This document shows positions 33,583 through 42,120 of a stretch of DNA of 64,000 nt, piece after piece (the stretch's first letter is position 1; every line of letters starts with the position of its first letter). The position numbers and the translations under genes were made by a program. This DNA is from SIG459 sp045538735. GTDB lineage: Bacteria; Bacillota; Clostridia; Oscillospirales; Oscillospiraceae. Below the pieces are notes generated by a model. That model was not told the origin of the DNA. It did no database searches and was given only the letters and a program-made list of their open reading frames with translations. Location of the stretch: the NCBI GenBank assembly GCA_045538735.1, contig JAZSRY010000056.1, forward strand, positions 1 to 64,000. The letters run 5' to 3'.

Positions 33583-34275
33583 ATGAAGAAACTCGGCATT
33601 ATTGGAGGCATGGGTCCTCTTGCCACCTGCGACCTTTTCAGAAAGATTGTTGAGAATACGGCTGCTGACAGCGACCGCGAGCATATACACATCATAATTG
33701 ACAATAACTCTGCCATTCCCGATCGAACCGCAGCAATTCTTCGCGGCGGAGATGACCCCCTGCCCAAGATGAAGGAAAGTCTTGTAAGACTCACCGAAGC
33801 GGGGGCTGATGTCGTTATTATGGGCTGCAATACCGCACATTTCTTTTATGATGATCTTGGTGAGGACTGCAAGGTAGAACGACTCAATATGCTCTATGAA
33901 ACAATGTCTTATCTTAAGTCCCAGGGCATAAAAAAAGCCGGCCTTCTGGCCAGCAGCGGTACTGTTGAAAGCGGTATATATGCACGCGCAGCAGAAAAAT
34001 ACGGCATTGAGCTTGTTTGCCCCGTCGACGAAGAACAGAATGCTGTTATGGGTGTAATATATGACGGAGTCAAGGCAGGAAAAAACGATTATAATACTGG
34101 CAAATTCTGCAACACAGTTGATACGCTCCTTTCCAGAGGAGCTGAAACCCTCATCCTCGGCTGCACCGAGCTTCCTCTCGCTATGGATATGTATTCCCTC
34201 TCATTTCCCGCTGTTGATCCCACGCTTATTCTCGCAAAAGCCGCAATAAGAGCCTGCGGATATAAGGTTAAATAA
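33583..34275 (+). CDS. aspartate/glutamate racemase family protein
   Basis: A cofactor-independent amino acid racemase, probably aspartate racemase-like. The 230-residue chain starts KKLGIIGGMGPLAT, and both catalytic cysteines are present in MGCNTAHFF (about residue 85) and LGCTELPLAM (about residue 195). SSGTVESGIY is also typical. Substrate (Asp or other) is not certain. It is a single gene divergent from the spoIIA operon, with its own terminator. Confidence 0.88.
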   Translation: MKKLGIIGGMGPLATCDLFRKIVENTAADSDREHIHIIIDNNSAIPDRTAAILRGGDDPLPKMKESLVRLTEAGADVVIMGCNTAHFFYDDLGEDCKVERLNMLYETMSYLKSQGIKKAGLLASSGTVESGIYARAAEKYGIELVCPVDEEQNAVMGVIYDGVKAGKNDYNTGKFCNTVDTLLSRGAETLILGCTELPLAMDMYSLSFPAVDPTLILAKAAIRACGYKVK

Positions 34276-34279
34276 AAAA

Positions 34280-34308
34280 GAGACCGCCTAATGGCGGTCT
34301 CTTTTTTT
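34280..34308. terminator. bidirectional terminator between racemase gene and valS
   Basis: GAGACCGCC (34280-34288) and GGCGGTCTC (34293-34301) around TAAT, flanked by A6 and T7. Confidence 0.88.
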
Positions 34309-36929
34309 CAGCCGAGTCTTGCAAGGCTTTCCTTGAGGTTTTCTATAAGAGCCTCCAGCTTTGTTTTCTTTTCACGCTCGGCATTTACAACTGCCTCAGG
34401 AGCGCGGGAAACAAAGTTTTCGTTGGCAAGCTTTGCAATCTGACCTGCCAGTTGCTTCTCAGCATTGGCAAGTTCCTTATTTATACGGGCGCGTTCCTTC
34501 TCAAAGTCTACAAGGTCTGCCATGGGCATAAACATACGGGATGCATCGGTTACAACGCCAACCATTCCATCGGTGGACTCGGGAGCGGCGGTGGAAACGG
34601 TGACCTCGCTTGCATATGCCAACTTGCAAATGAATGCTTCACCTGCGGCAAAGGCTTCGGGATTTTCGCTTACAATATAGAGATGGCTCTTTCTGGATGG
34701 AGGAACATTCATCTCGGCGCGGCGTGCGCGGATGGCCTTGATTGCATCCATAACCATCTCAAAGTTGCTCTCGTCCTGAGCAAAGTTGAGCTCCTCGCTG
34801 TACTTGGGATACTCAGCGATGATAAGAGCTTCGCCTTCGTGGGGCAGAGCCTGCCAGATTTCCTCGGTGATAAAGGGCATGAAGGGATGGAGAAGTTTCA
34901 AAATCTCGGTGAGGACATAAAGGAGAACCTTCTGTGCGCCGATCTTTGCCTCTTCATTATCGCCGTTAAGGCGGGGCTTGGTAAGCTCAATATACCAATC
35001 GCAGAAGCTGTCCCAAATAAAATCATAAATCTTGGCAGAGGCAACGCCCAGCTCATACTTATCCATATTATCGCAGACTTCTTTGATAACGGTGTTGAGC
35101 TTGGAGAGAATCCACTTATCCTCAAGCTCAAGCTTTTCGGGAAGAGCATTCTCTTCGATGGTGAGATTCATCATTACGAAGCGGCTGGCATTCCAGATCT
35201 TATTGCAGAAGTTGCGCATTGCCTCGGTCTTCTCAACAAAGAAACGGGTATCGTTGCCGGGGCTGTTGCCGGTAATGAGGTTGAAGCGAAGAGCGTCGGC
35301 GCCGTACTTTTCAGCCATCTCCAGAGGATCAATGCCGTTGCCAAGACTCTTGCTCATCTTACGGCCCTTGTTGTCGCGAACAAGACCATGGATGAATACG
35401 GTATCAAAGGGATGCTTACCCATATGCTCCAGACCGGAGGTAATCATACGGGAAACCCAGAAGGTGATGATATCATAGCCAGTGACAAGAACACTTGTGG
35501 GATACCAGTAATCAAGTTCGGGAGTCTTCTCGGGCCAGCCCATAGTGGAGAAAGGCCAGAGTGCAGGGGAGAACCAAGTATCAACAACGTCTTCATCGCG
35601 GGTGATGCTCTTACTTCCGCAATGTGCGCACTCGGTGGCATCCTCACGGGAAACGGTTATCTTGCCGCAGTCATCGCAGTACCATGCTGGAATCTGATGA
35701 CCCCACCAGAGCTGACGGGAAATGCACCAGTCATGGAGATTTTCCATCCAGTTCATATAGTTTTTGGTAAAGCGCTCGGGAACGAACTTAACCTCGCCCT
35801 CGCGTACGGAGCGTATGCCTTCCTTGGCAAGGGGACCCATCTTCACGAACCACTGAGGGCTGGTGAGAGGCTCAACTGTTGTTCCGCAGCGATAGCAGGT
35901 GCTGACATTATGCTGATATTCCTCGGTTTTGAGGAGGAAACCTGCCTCGTGGAGGTCATTGAGAATGGCTTTTCTTGCCTCGTAACGGTCAAGACCGTCA
36001 TACTTGCCGCCGTTGATAACCTTTGCATCCTCGTCTATGACAAGAATCTGCTCAAGATTATGTCGAAGACCCGCTTCGTAGTCATTGGGGTCGTGGCAGG
36101 GAGTCAGCTTAACTGCGCCGGTGCCGAAGCCAAGCTCTACGAAATCATCGGCAACAACGGGAATCTCGCGGCCAACAAGAGGAAGAACAACGGTTTTGCC
36201 GACAAGGTGAGTATATCTCTCATCCTCGGGGTGAACAGCAACACCGCTGTCACCAAGCATGGTCTCGGGACGGGTGGTGGCAACAACAAGGTATTCCTCA
36301 GAATCCTTGATGGGATACTTAATGTGCCAGAGATGGCCGGGCTCAGCCTTGAACTCAACCTCTGCGTCGCTGAGAGCAGTTCGGCAGTGGGGGCACCAGT
36401 TGATTATGCGGCTTCCCTTATAGATAAGTCCCTTTTCATAGAGAGATACGAAAACTTCGCGGACAGCCTTGGAGCAGCCTTCGTCCATAGTGAAGCGCTG
36501 ACGGTCCCAATCGCAGGAAGTGCCAAGAACCTTCTGCTGCTCAACTATACGGTTTCCGTACTTTTCCTTCCATTCCCAAACGCGCTCAAGGAACTTCTCG
36601 CGTCCCAGATCATAACGGCTAAGACCCTCCTTGGTGCGGAGCTCTTCTTCAACCTTTATCTGGGTTGCAATACCTGCGTGGTCGGTGCCGGGGAGCCAGA
36701 GAGCAGCATAGCCCTGCATTCTCTTATAACGGGTGAGAATGTCCTGAAGAGTGCAGTCCATGGCATGACCCATATGGAGCTGACCTGTAACATTGGGAGG
36801 GGGCATAACAATGGAGAAGGGCTTCTTATCGGGATCTATCTCACCCTTGAAATAGCCGCCTTCCATCCACATATCATAGATTTTCTTTTCAACTGCCTGG
36901 GGTTCATAAATTTTAGGCAATTCTTTCAT
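34308..36929 (-). CDS. valS: valyl-tRNA synthetase
   Basis: Charges tRNA-Val. The 873-residue class I synthetase has the HIGH-type motif GQLHMGHAMD (about residues 49-58), the KMSKS loop GRKMSKSLGNG, the editing-domain TTRPETMLGD, a zinc-type CDDCG/CAHCG pair, and a C-terminal coiled coil (KERARINKELANAEKQLAG) typical of ValRS. AAGGAGGAT lies upstream of ATG 36929. Expression should depend on uncharged tRNA-Val through the T-box leader directly upstream. Confidence 0.96.
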   Translation of the reverse strand: MKELPKIYEPQAVEKKIYDMWMEGGYFKGEIDPDKKPFSIVMPPPNVTGQLHMGHAMDCTLQDILTRYKRMQGYAALWLPGTDHAGIATQIKVEEELRTKEGLSRYDLGREKFLERVWEWKEKYGNRIVEQQKVLGTSCDWDRQRFTMDEGCSKAVREVFVSLYEKGLIYKGSRIINWCPHCRTALSDAEVEFKAEPGHLWHIKYPIKDSEEYLVVATTRPETMLGDSGVAVHPEDERYTHLVGKTVVLPLVGREIPVVADDFVELGFGTGAVKLTPCHDPNDYEAGLRHNLEQILVIDEDAKVINGGKYDGLDRYEARKAILNDLHEAGFLLKTEEYQHNVSTCYRCGTTVEPLTSPQWFVKMGPLAKEGIRSVREGEVKFVPERFTKNYMNWMENLHDWCISRQLWWGHQIPAWYCDDCGKITVSREDATECAHCGSKSITRDEDVVDTWFSPALWPFSTMGWPEKTPELDYWYPTSVLVTGYDIITFWVSRMITSGLEHMGKHPFDTVFIHGLVRDNKGRKMSKSLGNGIDPLEMAEKYGADALRFNLITGNSPGNDTRFFVEKTEAMRNFCNKIWNASRFVMMNLTIEENALPEKLELEDKWILSKLNTVIKEVCDNMDKYELGVASAKIYDFIWDSFCDWYIELTKPRLNGDNEEAKIGAQKVLLYVLTEILKLLHPFMPFITEEIWQALPHEGEALIIAEYPKYSEELNFAQDESNFEMVMDAIKAIRARRAEMNVPPSRKSHLYIVSENPEAFAAGEAFICKLAYASEVTVSTAAPESTDGMVGVVTDASRMFMPMADLVDFEKERARINKELANAEKQLAGQIAKLANENFVSRAPEAVVNAEREKKTKLEALIENLKESLARLG

Positions 36930-36952
36930 TTGGATATCCTCCTTAAAAAATG

Positions 36953-37190
36953 AAAAAGCCCCGAGATAAAAATCTCAGGGCGATAAATTAACCGTGGTAC
37001 CACCTGAATTCCGCCATAAAAGCGGCACTCAACGCTCTGTAACGGGAGCTCCCGCCCTCCCCTACTTTGTTTCAGGGAGAAAGCTCAAGGCCGACCTTCG
37101 GGAGCTCACCCCGGAAACTCGCAGCAACCGTTTCCTCTCTGAAGGGGTAAATTCTTCCTACTCCTGCCTATCACAGCATTTAACCTAGAT
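36953..37190 (-). ncRNA. T-box leader of valS with terminator
   Basis: The minus strand carries AGAGAG plus GGTTGCTGCGAG (Stem I apical features), then the T-box core AATTCAGGTGGTACCACGG (about 37010-36992), then a terminator with GCCCTGAGAT/ATCTCGGGGC and a T run (36982-36953). Antiterminator and terminator are alternative folds selected by uncharged tRNA. A candidate specifier codon GTC (valine) lies at 37095-37093 in GAAGGTCGG; I have not proven the Stem I fold. Confidence 0.88.
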
Positions 37191-37220
37191 ATTATACCCA
37201 TAACTATTATTATTTGTCAA
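37191..37220 (-). promoter_or_regulatory. sigma-A promoter of valS
   Basis: Minus-strand TTGACA (37220-37215), an 18-base spacer and TATAAT (37196-37191). It starts the T-box leader. Confidence 0.8.
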
Positions 37221-37250
37221 ATATATTTCTCAAAAAGCAAATTCAAAAAC

Positions 37251-37279
37251 TTGTAAATATATAAAACTTGGTGTATAAT
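37251..37279 (+). promoter_or_regulatory. sigma-A promoter of glnS
   Basis: TTGTAA (37251-37256), a 17-base spacer and TATAAT (37274-37279), 40 bases before ATG 37320. Confidence 0.7.
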
Positions 37280-37319
37280 ACCAAAGTTAATTTGTATTTT
37301 ACAATGGAGTTGAAAATAA

Positions 37320-38987
37320 ATGGAAGAAATCAGCAGCAACTTTATCCATGAGTTTATAAAGGAAGACCTTGCTCCCGGCGGACGCTTTGAGGGTCAGACT
37401 GTCCATACCCGTTTTCCCCCTGAGCCCAACGGTTATCTCCACATCGGTCACTGCAAGGCTCTTTGCATAGACTTCGGCACTGCCGAAAAGTTCGGCGGAC
37501 TTTGCAATCTCCGCATGGACGATACCAACCCCGCCAAGGAAGACACTGAATATGTTGACGCCATCCAGGAAGATATCCACTGGCTGGGCTTTGACTGGGG
37601 TGACCGCTTCTTCTACGGAAGTGATTACTTTGAGAAGGATTATGAATACGCTATTGAACTTATCAACAAGGGTCTCGCCTATGTCTGCGAGCTGAGCCCT
37701 GAAGAGTTTAAGGCAAATCGCGGCGACATCGGCACTCCCGCCACCTCCCCCTACAGAGACCGTCCTATCGAAGAAAGCCTCGACCTCTTTGCACGTATGC
37801 GCAACGGTGAGTTCCCCGAAGGCAAATACACCCTCCGTGCAAAGATTGACCTTGCCAGCGGCAACTTCAATATGCGCGACCCCGTTATCTACCGCATCAA
37901 GTATATCGAGCATCACCGTCAGGGTACCAAGTGGTGCATTTTTCCCATGTATGACTTCGCTCATCCCATTCAGGACGCTCTTGAGGGTATAACCCACTCT
38001 CTCTGCTCTCTCGAGTATGAAGACCACCGTCCTCTCTATGACTGGGTCGTCAACAATGTTTCCGTTCCCTGCAAGCCCCGCCAGATCGAGTTTGCCCGCC
38101 TCGGTATTAACTACACCGTTATGTCCAAGCGCAAGCTTCGCTACCTTGTTGAAAACAGTCTGGTTTCCGGTTGGGACGATCCCCGTATGCCCACCCTCTG
38201 CGGTCTTCGCCGCCGTGGCTATACTCCCGCCGCTATTCGTAATTTCTGTGAGCGCATCGGCGTTGCAAAGGTTCCCAGCACCATCGAGTTCGGCTTCCTT
38301 GAGCACTGCCTCCGCGAGGACCTCAATATTAATGCACAGCGCGCAATGGCTGTTCTTCGTCCCATCAAGCTCACCATCACCAACTATCCTGAGGGACAGA
38401 GCGAAATGCTTGAGGTTGAGAACAACCCCAACGATCCCGAGGCAGGAAACCGCCTTGTCAGCTTCTCCCGGGAGTGCTACATCGAGAGCGAAGATTTCCT
38501 CGAGGTTCCCGTTCCCAAGTACAAGCGTCTCTATCCTGACGGTCCTGAGTGCCGCCTGAAGGGCGCATACCTCATCAAGTGCACCGGCTGTGTCAAGGAT
38601 GAAAATGGCAATGTTACCGAAATTCTCTGCACCTATGACCCCGACTCCCGCGGCGGTGACCCTGCTGACGGACGCAAGGTTAAGGGTGCTACCATTCACT
38701 GGGTTGACGCAAACAACTGCGCTGACGCCGAAATCCGCCTCTATTCCAACCTTTTCGCCGATGAAAATCCCGACGGCGAGGGCAAGGATTACATTGAGTG
38801 CATGAATCCCGGTTCTCTGGAAGTTCTCTCCGGAGCAAAGGTTGAAAATATGCTCCGTGATGCCAAGGCAGCTGACCGTTTCCAGTTCCTCCGCATGGGT
38901 TACTTCTGCGCAGACAGCAAGGACTCCTCTCCCGAGCATCTTGTGTTCAACCGCGCCGTTGCTCTCAAGGACGGATTCAAAAAGTAA
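37320..38987 (+). CDS. glnS: glutaminyl-tRNA synthetase
   Basis: Charges tRNA-Gln directly. The 555-residue class I enzyme has PPEPNGYLHIGHCKA (residues about 33-47), NLRMDDTNP, and the KMSKS-equivalent VMSKRKL near residue 268. The specific GlnRS C-terminal beta-barrels are present. Many Clostridia instead make Gln-tRNA by amidation, so a real GlnRS is worth noting. It is divergent from valS and followed by its own terminator. GGAG (37306-37309) is 10 bases upstream. Confidence 0.95.
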   Translation: MEEISSNFIHEFIKEDLAPGGRFEGQTVHTRFPPEPNGYLHIGHCKALCIDFGTAEKFGGLCNLRMDDTNPAKEDTEYVDAIQEDIHWLGFDWGDRFFYGSDYFEKDYEYAIELINKGLAYVCELSPEEFKANRGDIGTPATSPYRDRPIEESLDLFARMRNGEFPEGKYTLRAKIDLASGNFNMRDPVIYRIKYIEHHRQGTKWCIFPMYDFAHPIQDALEGITHSLCSLEYEDHRPLYDWVVNNVSVPCKPRQIEFARLGINYTVMSKRKLRYLVENSLVSGWDDPRMPTLCGLRRRGYTPAAIRNFCERIGVAKVPSTIEFGFLEHCLREDLNINAQRAMAVLRPIKLTITNYPEGQSEMLEVENNPNDPEAGNRLVSFSRECYIESEDFLEVPVPKYKRLYPDGPECRLKGAYLIKCTGCVKDENGNVTEILCTYDPDSRGGDPADGRKVKGATIHWVDANNCADAEIRLYSNLFADENPDGEGKDYIECMNPGSLEVLSGAKVENMLRDAKAADRFQFLRMGYFCADSKDSSPEHLVFNRAVALKDGFKK

Positions 38988-38999
38988 ATTATTAAAAAA

Positions 39000-39026
39000 G
39001 AGAAGTGCATTACACTTCTCTTTTTT
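39000..39026 (+). terminator. terminator after glnS
   Basis: GAGAAGTG (39000-39007) with CACTTCTC (39013-39020), loop CATTA, and T6. Confidence 0.85.
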
Positions 39027-39027
39027 C

Positions 39028-39055
39028 TTGTAAATATTTTCTGTTGTGTTACAAT
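39028..39055 (+). promoter_or_regulatory. predicted promoter of pyrR
   Basis: TTGTAA (39028-39033), a 16-base spacer and TACAAT (39050-39055), directly after the glnS terminator. Confidence 0.55.
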
Positions 39056-39085
39056 AATTCCAATATTGACTTCGGGAGATTTGTT

Positions 39086-39628
39086 ATGGAGCTTAAATTC
39101 AAGGCGCAGATAATGGATGCCGCCGGTGTGGAAAGAACCCTTGTCCGCATTGCCCACCAGATTATCGAAAAAAATCATGGTGTTGAAAATGTATGCCTTA
39201 TCGGTATCAAAACCCGCGGCGTTCCCCTTGCAAAAAGAATTGCAGAAAATATTAAGAACATCGAAAATGTTGATGTGCCTGTTGGCGAGCTTGATATCAC
39301 CCTCTACAGAGATGACTTAAGTCGAATGAGCGATGCTCCCGTTGTCAGCGACACAAACATTCCCTTTTCGATAAAGGATAAAACCGTTATTCTGGTTGAC
39401 GATGTTATCTATACCTGCCGCACTTCCCGCGCAGCCCTTGATGCTATAATGGCAATAAGCCGCCCTGCCCGAATTCAGCTTTGCGCCATGGTTGACCGCG
39501 GCCACGCAGAGCTGCCTATAAAGGCAAACTTTGTCGGAAAGAACATCCCCACCTCACACTCGGAGCTTGTATCCGTAAAGCTTCAAGAGTCCGATGGTGA
39601 AACAAGTATATGCATATATGAACGCTAA
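39086..39628 (+). CDS. pyrR: PyrR bifunctional pyrimidine attenuator / uracil phosphoribosyltransferase
   Basis: RNA-binding regulator of pyr operons with weak uracil phosphoribosyltransferase activity. The 180-residue product has DITLYRDDL, the PRPP loop VILVDDVIYTCRT (about residues 96-108) and VDRGHAELPI. The PRPP loop has Cys where the usual PyrR sequence is YTGRT. No pyr gene is next to it, so it would act in trans. Start: ATG 39086 after GGGAG (39074-39078); longer in-frame starts run into the glnS terminator. Confidence 0.92.
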   Translation: MELKFKAQIMDAAGVERTLVRIAHQIIEKNHGVENVCLIGIKTRGVPLAKRIAENIKNIENVDVPVGELDITLYRDDLSRMSDAPVVSDTNIPFSIKDKTVILVDDVIYTCRTSRAALDAIMAISRPARIQLCAMVDRGHAELPIKANFVGKNIPTSHSELVSVKLQESDGETSICIYER

Positions 39629-39631
39629 AAA

Positions 39632-39662
39632 ATCCCTGTGGAAATACCACAGGGATTTTTTA
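39632..39662. terminator. bidirectional terminator between pyrR and fba
   Basis: ATCCCTGTGG (39632-39641) with CCACAGGGAT (39647-39656), a 5-base loop, flanked by A and T runs. Confidence 0.85.
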
Positions 39663-39676
39663 CGCAAAACAATAGC

Positions 39677-40630
39677 TTATGCCTTGCCGTTGCAGCCGAG
39701 AACGTTGACAAGCTTATGAGCAACCATGTCCTTGATGGCAACGCGTGCGGGCTTGAGATACTGGCGGGGGTCAAAATGATCGGGATGAGCATTGAAGTAC
39801 TCGCGGATGCAGGCGGTCATTGCAAGACGCAGGTCGGAGTCAATATTGATCTTGCAGACAGCCATCTCAGCGGCCTTGCGAAGCTGCTCCTCGGGGATAC
39901 CGATAGCACCGGGCATATTGCCACCGTTGGCATTGATCTTCTGAACGAATTCCTGGGGAACGGAAGAAGAACCGTGGAGAACGATGGGGAAACCGGGCAG
40001 ACGGCGGGAAACATCCTCAAGAATATCAAAACGCAGCTTGGGATCGGTGCCGGGCTTGAACTTATATGCGCCGTGGCTGGTGCCGATTGCGATTGCAAGG
40101 GAGTCGCAACCGGTGCGCTCAACAAACTCCTGAACATCTTCTGCACGTGTGTAGGAAGAATCTTCTGCAGAAACGTTTACCTCATCCTCAACGCCGGCGA
40201 GGGTTCCAAGCTCAGCTTCAACAACAACACCGTGGTCATGTGCATACTGAACAACCTGCTTGGTGAGGGCGATATTGTCCTCAAAGCTCTTGGAAGAAGC
40301 ATCAATCATAACGGAGGTGAAACCGCCGTCAATGCAGCTCTTGCAGATTTCAAAGCTGTCACCATGGTCAAGGTGTACACAAATGGGAAGAGCAAAACCG
40401 GCGCTCTGCTCTGCATCTTCAACTGCAGCTTCAATAAGCTTCATGAGATAAACATGCTTAGCATAGCTGCGTGCGCCTTTGCTAACCTGAAGAATCAGAG
40501 GTGCGCGCTGCTCAATGGCAGCCTCGGTAATACCCTGAATGATCTCCATATTGTTAACATTGAAAGCACCAATGGCATAGCCGCCCTTATAGGCTTTTTC
40601 AAACATTTCCTTGGAAGTTACGATAGGCAT
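39677..40630 (-). CDS. fba: class II fructose-bisphosphate aldolase
   Basis: Splits fructose 1,6-bisphosphate in glycolysis and makes it in gluconeogenesis. The 317-residue enzyme has the zinc site VHLDHGDSFE near residue 85, EAELGTLAG near residue 140, HGAYKF, and LHGSSSVP near residue 215, all class II aldolase hallmarks. Start: ATG 40630 after AGGAG (minus strand, near 40645); an upstream TTG at 40636 is less likely. It is divergent from pfp, another glycolytic gene, across a repeat-rich control region. Confidence 0.95.
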   Translation of the reverse strand: MPIVTSKEMFEKAYKGGYAIGAFNVNNMEIIQGITEAAIEQRAPLILQVSKGARSYAKHVYLMKLIEAAVEDAEQSAGFALPICVHLDHGDSFEICKSCIDGGFTSVMIDASSKSFEDNIALTKQVVQYAHDHGVVVEAELGTLAGVEDEVNVSAEDSSYTRAEDVQEFVERTGCDSLAIAIGTSHGAYKFKPGTDPKLRFDILEDVSRRLPGFPIVLHGSSSVPQEFVQKINANGGNMPGAIGIPEEQLRKAAEMAVCKINIDSDLRLAMTACIREYFNAHPDHFDPRQYLKPARVAIKDMVAHKLVNVLGCNGKA

Positions 40631-40664
40631 TGACAAACATCTCCTAAAATAATATTATAAGTTG

Positions 40665-40713
40665 AAACGTACGAACGTTTGGTATAACTTATTTATATCT
40701 GCATTGTACCAAA
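40665..40713. promoter_or_regulatory. nested inverted repeats in the fba/pfp intergenic region
   Basis: AAACGT-ACGA-ACGTTT (40665-40680) is a 16-base palindrome. Overlapping it, TTTGGTA (40678-40684) repeats inverted as TACCAAA (40707-40713), 22 bases apart. The second arm overlaps a candidate fba -10 (TACAAT, minus, 40708-40703). Together they look like operator sites for a regulator of the glycolytic genes. Confidence 0.5.
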
Positions 40714-40780
40714 CATCTGCGAAAAAATAAACCATTATTTGCACATTTTTAGATTTTTTTATAAAAAATTCTTTACGATG

Positions 40781-40789
40781 TGCTATAAT
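40781..40789 (+). promoter_or_regulatory. extended -10 element of pfp
   Basis: TGCTATAAT, an extended -10 with no good -35 at the expected distance, 35 bases before the pfp start. Confidence 0.5.
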
Positions 40790-40823
40790 TCAAGATGTTA
40801 ATTTTATTTTGGAGGAAAAAACA

Positions 40824-42071
40824 ATGGAAAACACCAAAATTCTCAGAGGCGCCTGCATTATCGGTCAGTCCGGCGGCCCCACCGCTGTTATCAACGCCAG
40901 TGCATACGGCGCAATCAGAGCCGGCCTTGACAGCGATGTTATCACCAATGTCTATGGTGCTGCACATGGCATCAAGGGTGTTCTTGATGACAAGCTCTAC
41001 GATATGAGCCAGGAAGATCCTGCCGAGCTGAAGCTTATGCTCAACACTCCCTCTTCCGAGCTGGGTTCCTGCCGTTATAAAATCGCTGATCCCGATGTTG
41101 ATGACGCCGATTATCAGCGTATCCTTGAGATATTCAAGAAATATGATGTCCGCTACTTTTTCTATAACGGCGGTAACGACTCTATGGACACCTGCAACAA
41201 GATCAGCAAGTATATGCAGCGTGTTGGCTATGACTGCCGCGTAATGGGTATTCCCAAGACCATCGACAATGACCTTTTCGGCACTGACCACTGCCCCGGT
41301 TTCGCCAGCGCAGCAAAGTATATTGCAACCTCCTGCATGGAAGTTTATAAAGATGCAACCGTTTATGACAACAGCCAGATTACCGTTATCGAAATAATGG
41401 GTCGCCATGCCGGTTGGCTCGCCGCCGCTGCCGGTCTCGCAACTCATTTCGGTGCAGGCCCCGATCTTATCTACCTGCCTGAGACCGATTTCGATATGGA
41501 TAAGTTCTTTGCAGACGTAGAGAAGGTATATGCTACCAAGAATAAGGTTCTCATAGCTGTATCCGAGGGTATCCACTATGCCGATGGCCGCTTTGTTTCC
41601 GAAGCTGAAACCAGCGCTACCGACGGTTTTGGTCACGCACAGCTTGGCGGTCTTGCTGTAAAGCTTGCTGAAGCTCTCAAAAAGCGTACCGGCGCAAAGG
41701 TTCGTGGTATCGAGCTGAGCCTTCTTCAGCGTTGCGGCGCTCACCTCGCCTCCAAGGTTGACGTTGAAGAAGCCGAAATGGCCGGCCGCGTCGCCGTTGA
41801 GTCCGCTGTCAATGGCGAGACCGATAAGATGGTAGCTTTCAAGCGTGTTATGGTTGACGGTGAATATACCTGTGAGTCTATGCTCCTGAACCTCAGCGAC
41901 GTTGCAAACTTCGAGAAGAAGGTTCCTCTGGAGTGGATCAATGCAGAGGGCAATGGTGTTACCTCCGAATTCGTCGACTATGCTCTGCCCCTCATTCAGG
42001 GCACTCCCGAGCGTCCCACCGAGTACTCTCTCCCCCGTTATGCTAAGCTGAAGAAAGTTCTTGCCAAGTAA
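40824..42071 (+). CDS. pfp: 6-phosphofructokinase, probably pyrophosphate-dependent
   Basis: Phosphorylates fructose 6-phosphate. The 415-residue chain is longer than ATP-type PfkA (about 320) and carries the residues linked to pyrophosphate use: Asp in GGNDSMDT (ATP enzymes have Gly in GGDGS) and Lys in PKTIDNDL (ATP enzymes have PGTIDND). EIMGRHAGWLA is the sugar-phosphate motif. GGAGG (40811-40815) is 8 bases before ATG 40824. It is divergent from fba, so the two flank a shared control region. Confidence 0.92.
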   Translation: MENTKILRGACIIGQSGGPTAVINASAYGAIRAGLDSDVITNVYGAAHGIKGVLDDKLYDMSQEDPAELKLMLNTPSSELGSCRYKIADPDVDDADYQRILEIFKKYDVRYFFYNGGNDSMDTCNKISKYMQRVGYDCRVMGIPKTIDNDLFGTDHCPGFASAAKYIATSCMEVYKDATVYDNSQITVIEIMGRHAGWLAAAAGLATHFGAGPDLIYLPETDFDMDKFFADVEKVYATKNKVLIAVSEGIHYADGRFVSEAETSATDGFGHAQLGGLAVKLAEALKKRTGAKVRGIELSLLQRCGAHLASKVDVEEAEMAGRVAVESAVNGETDKMVAFKRVMVDGEYTCESMLLNLSDVANFEKKVPLEWINAEGNGVTSEFVDYALPLIQGTPERPTEYSLPRYAKLKKVLAK

Positions 42072-42082
42072 TTTTTAATAGC

Positions 42083-42120
42083 AAAAAATAAAACCTCTCA
42101 GTTGAGAGGTTTTATTTTTT
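42083..42120. terminator. bidirectional terminator between pfp and murC
   Basis: AAAAAATAAAACCTCTCA (42083-42100) is followed by its reverse complement (42103-42120), giving an A/T-flanked hairpin usable in both directions. Confidence 0.85.

Noticed and set aside
34452..36953. An 833-codon plus-strand frame opposite valS
   Set aside because: Aligned with valS codons, no recognisable domain; shadow of codon bias.
37299..38939. A 546-codon minus-strand frame opposite glnS
   Set aside because: Same cause; glnS has conserved motifs and its own promoter.
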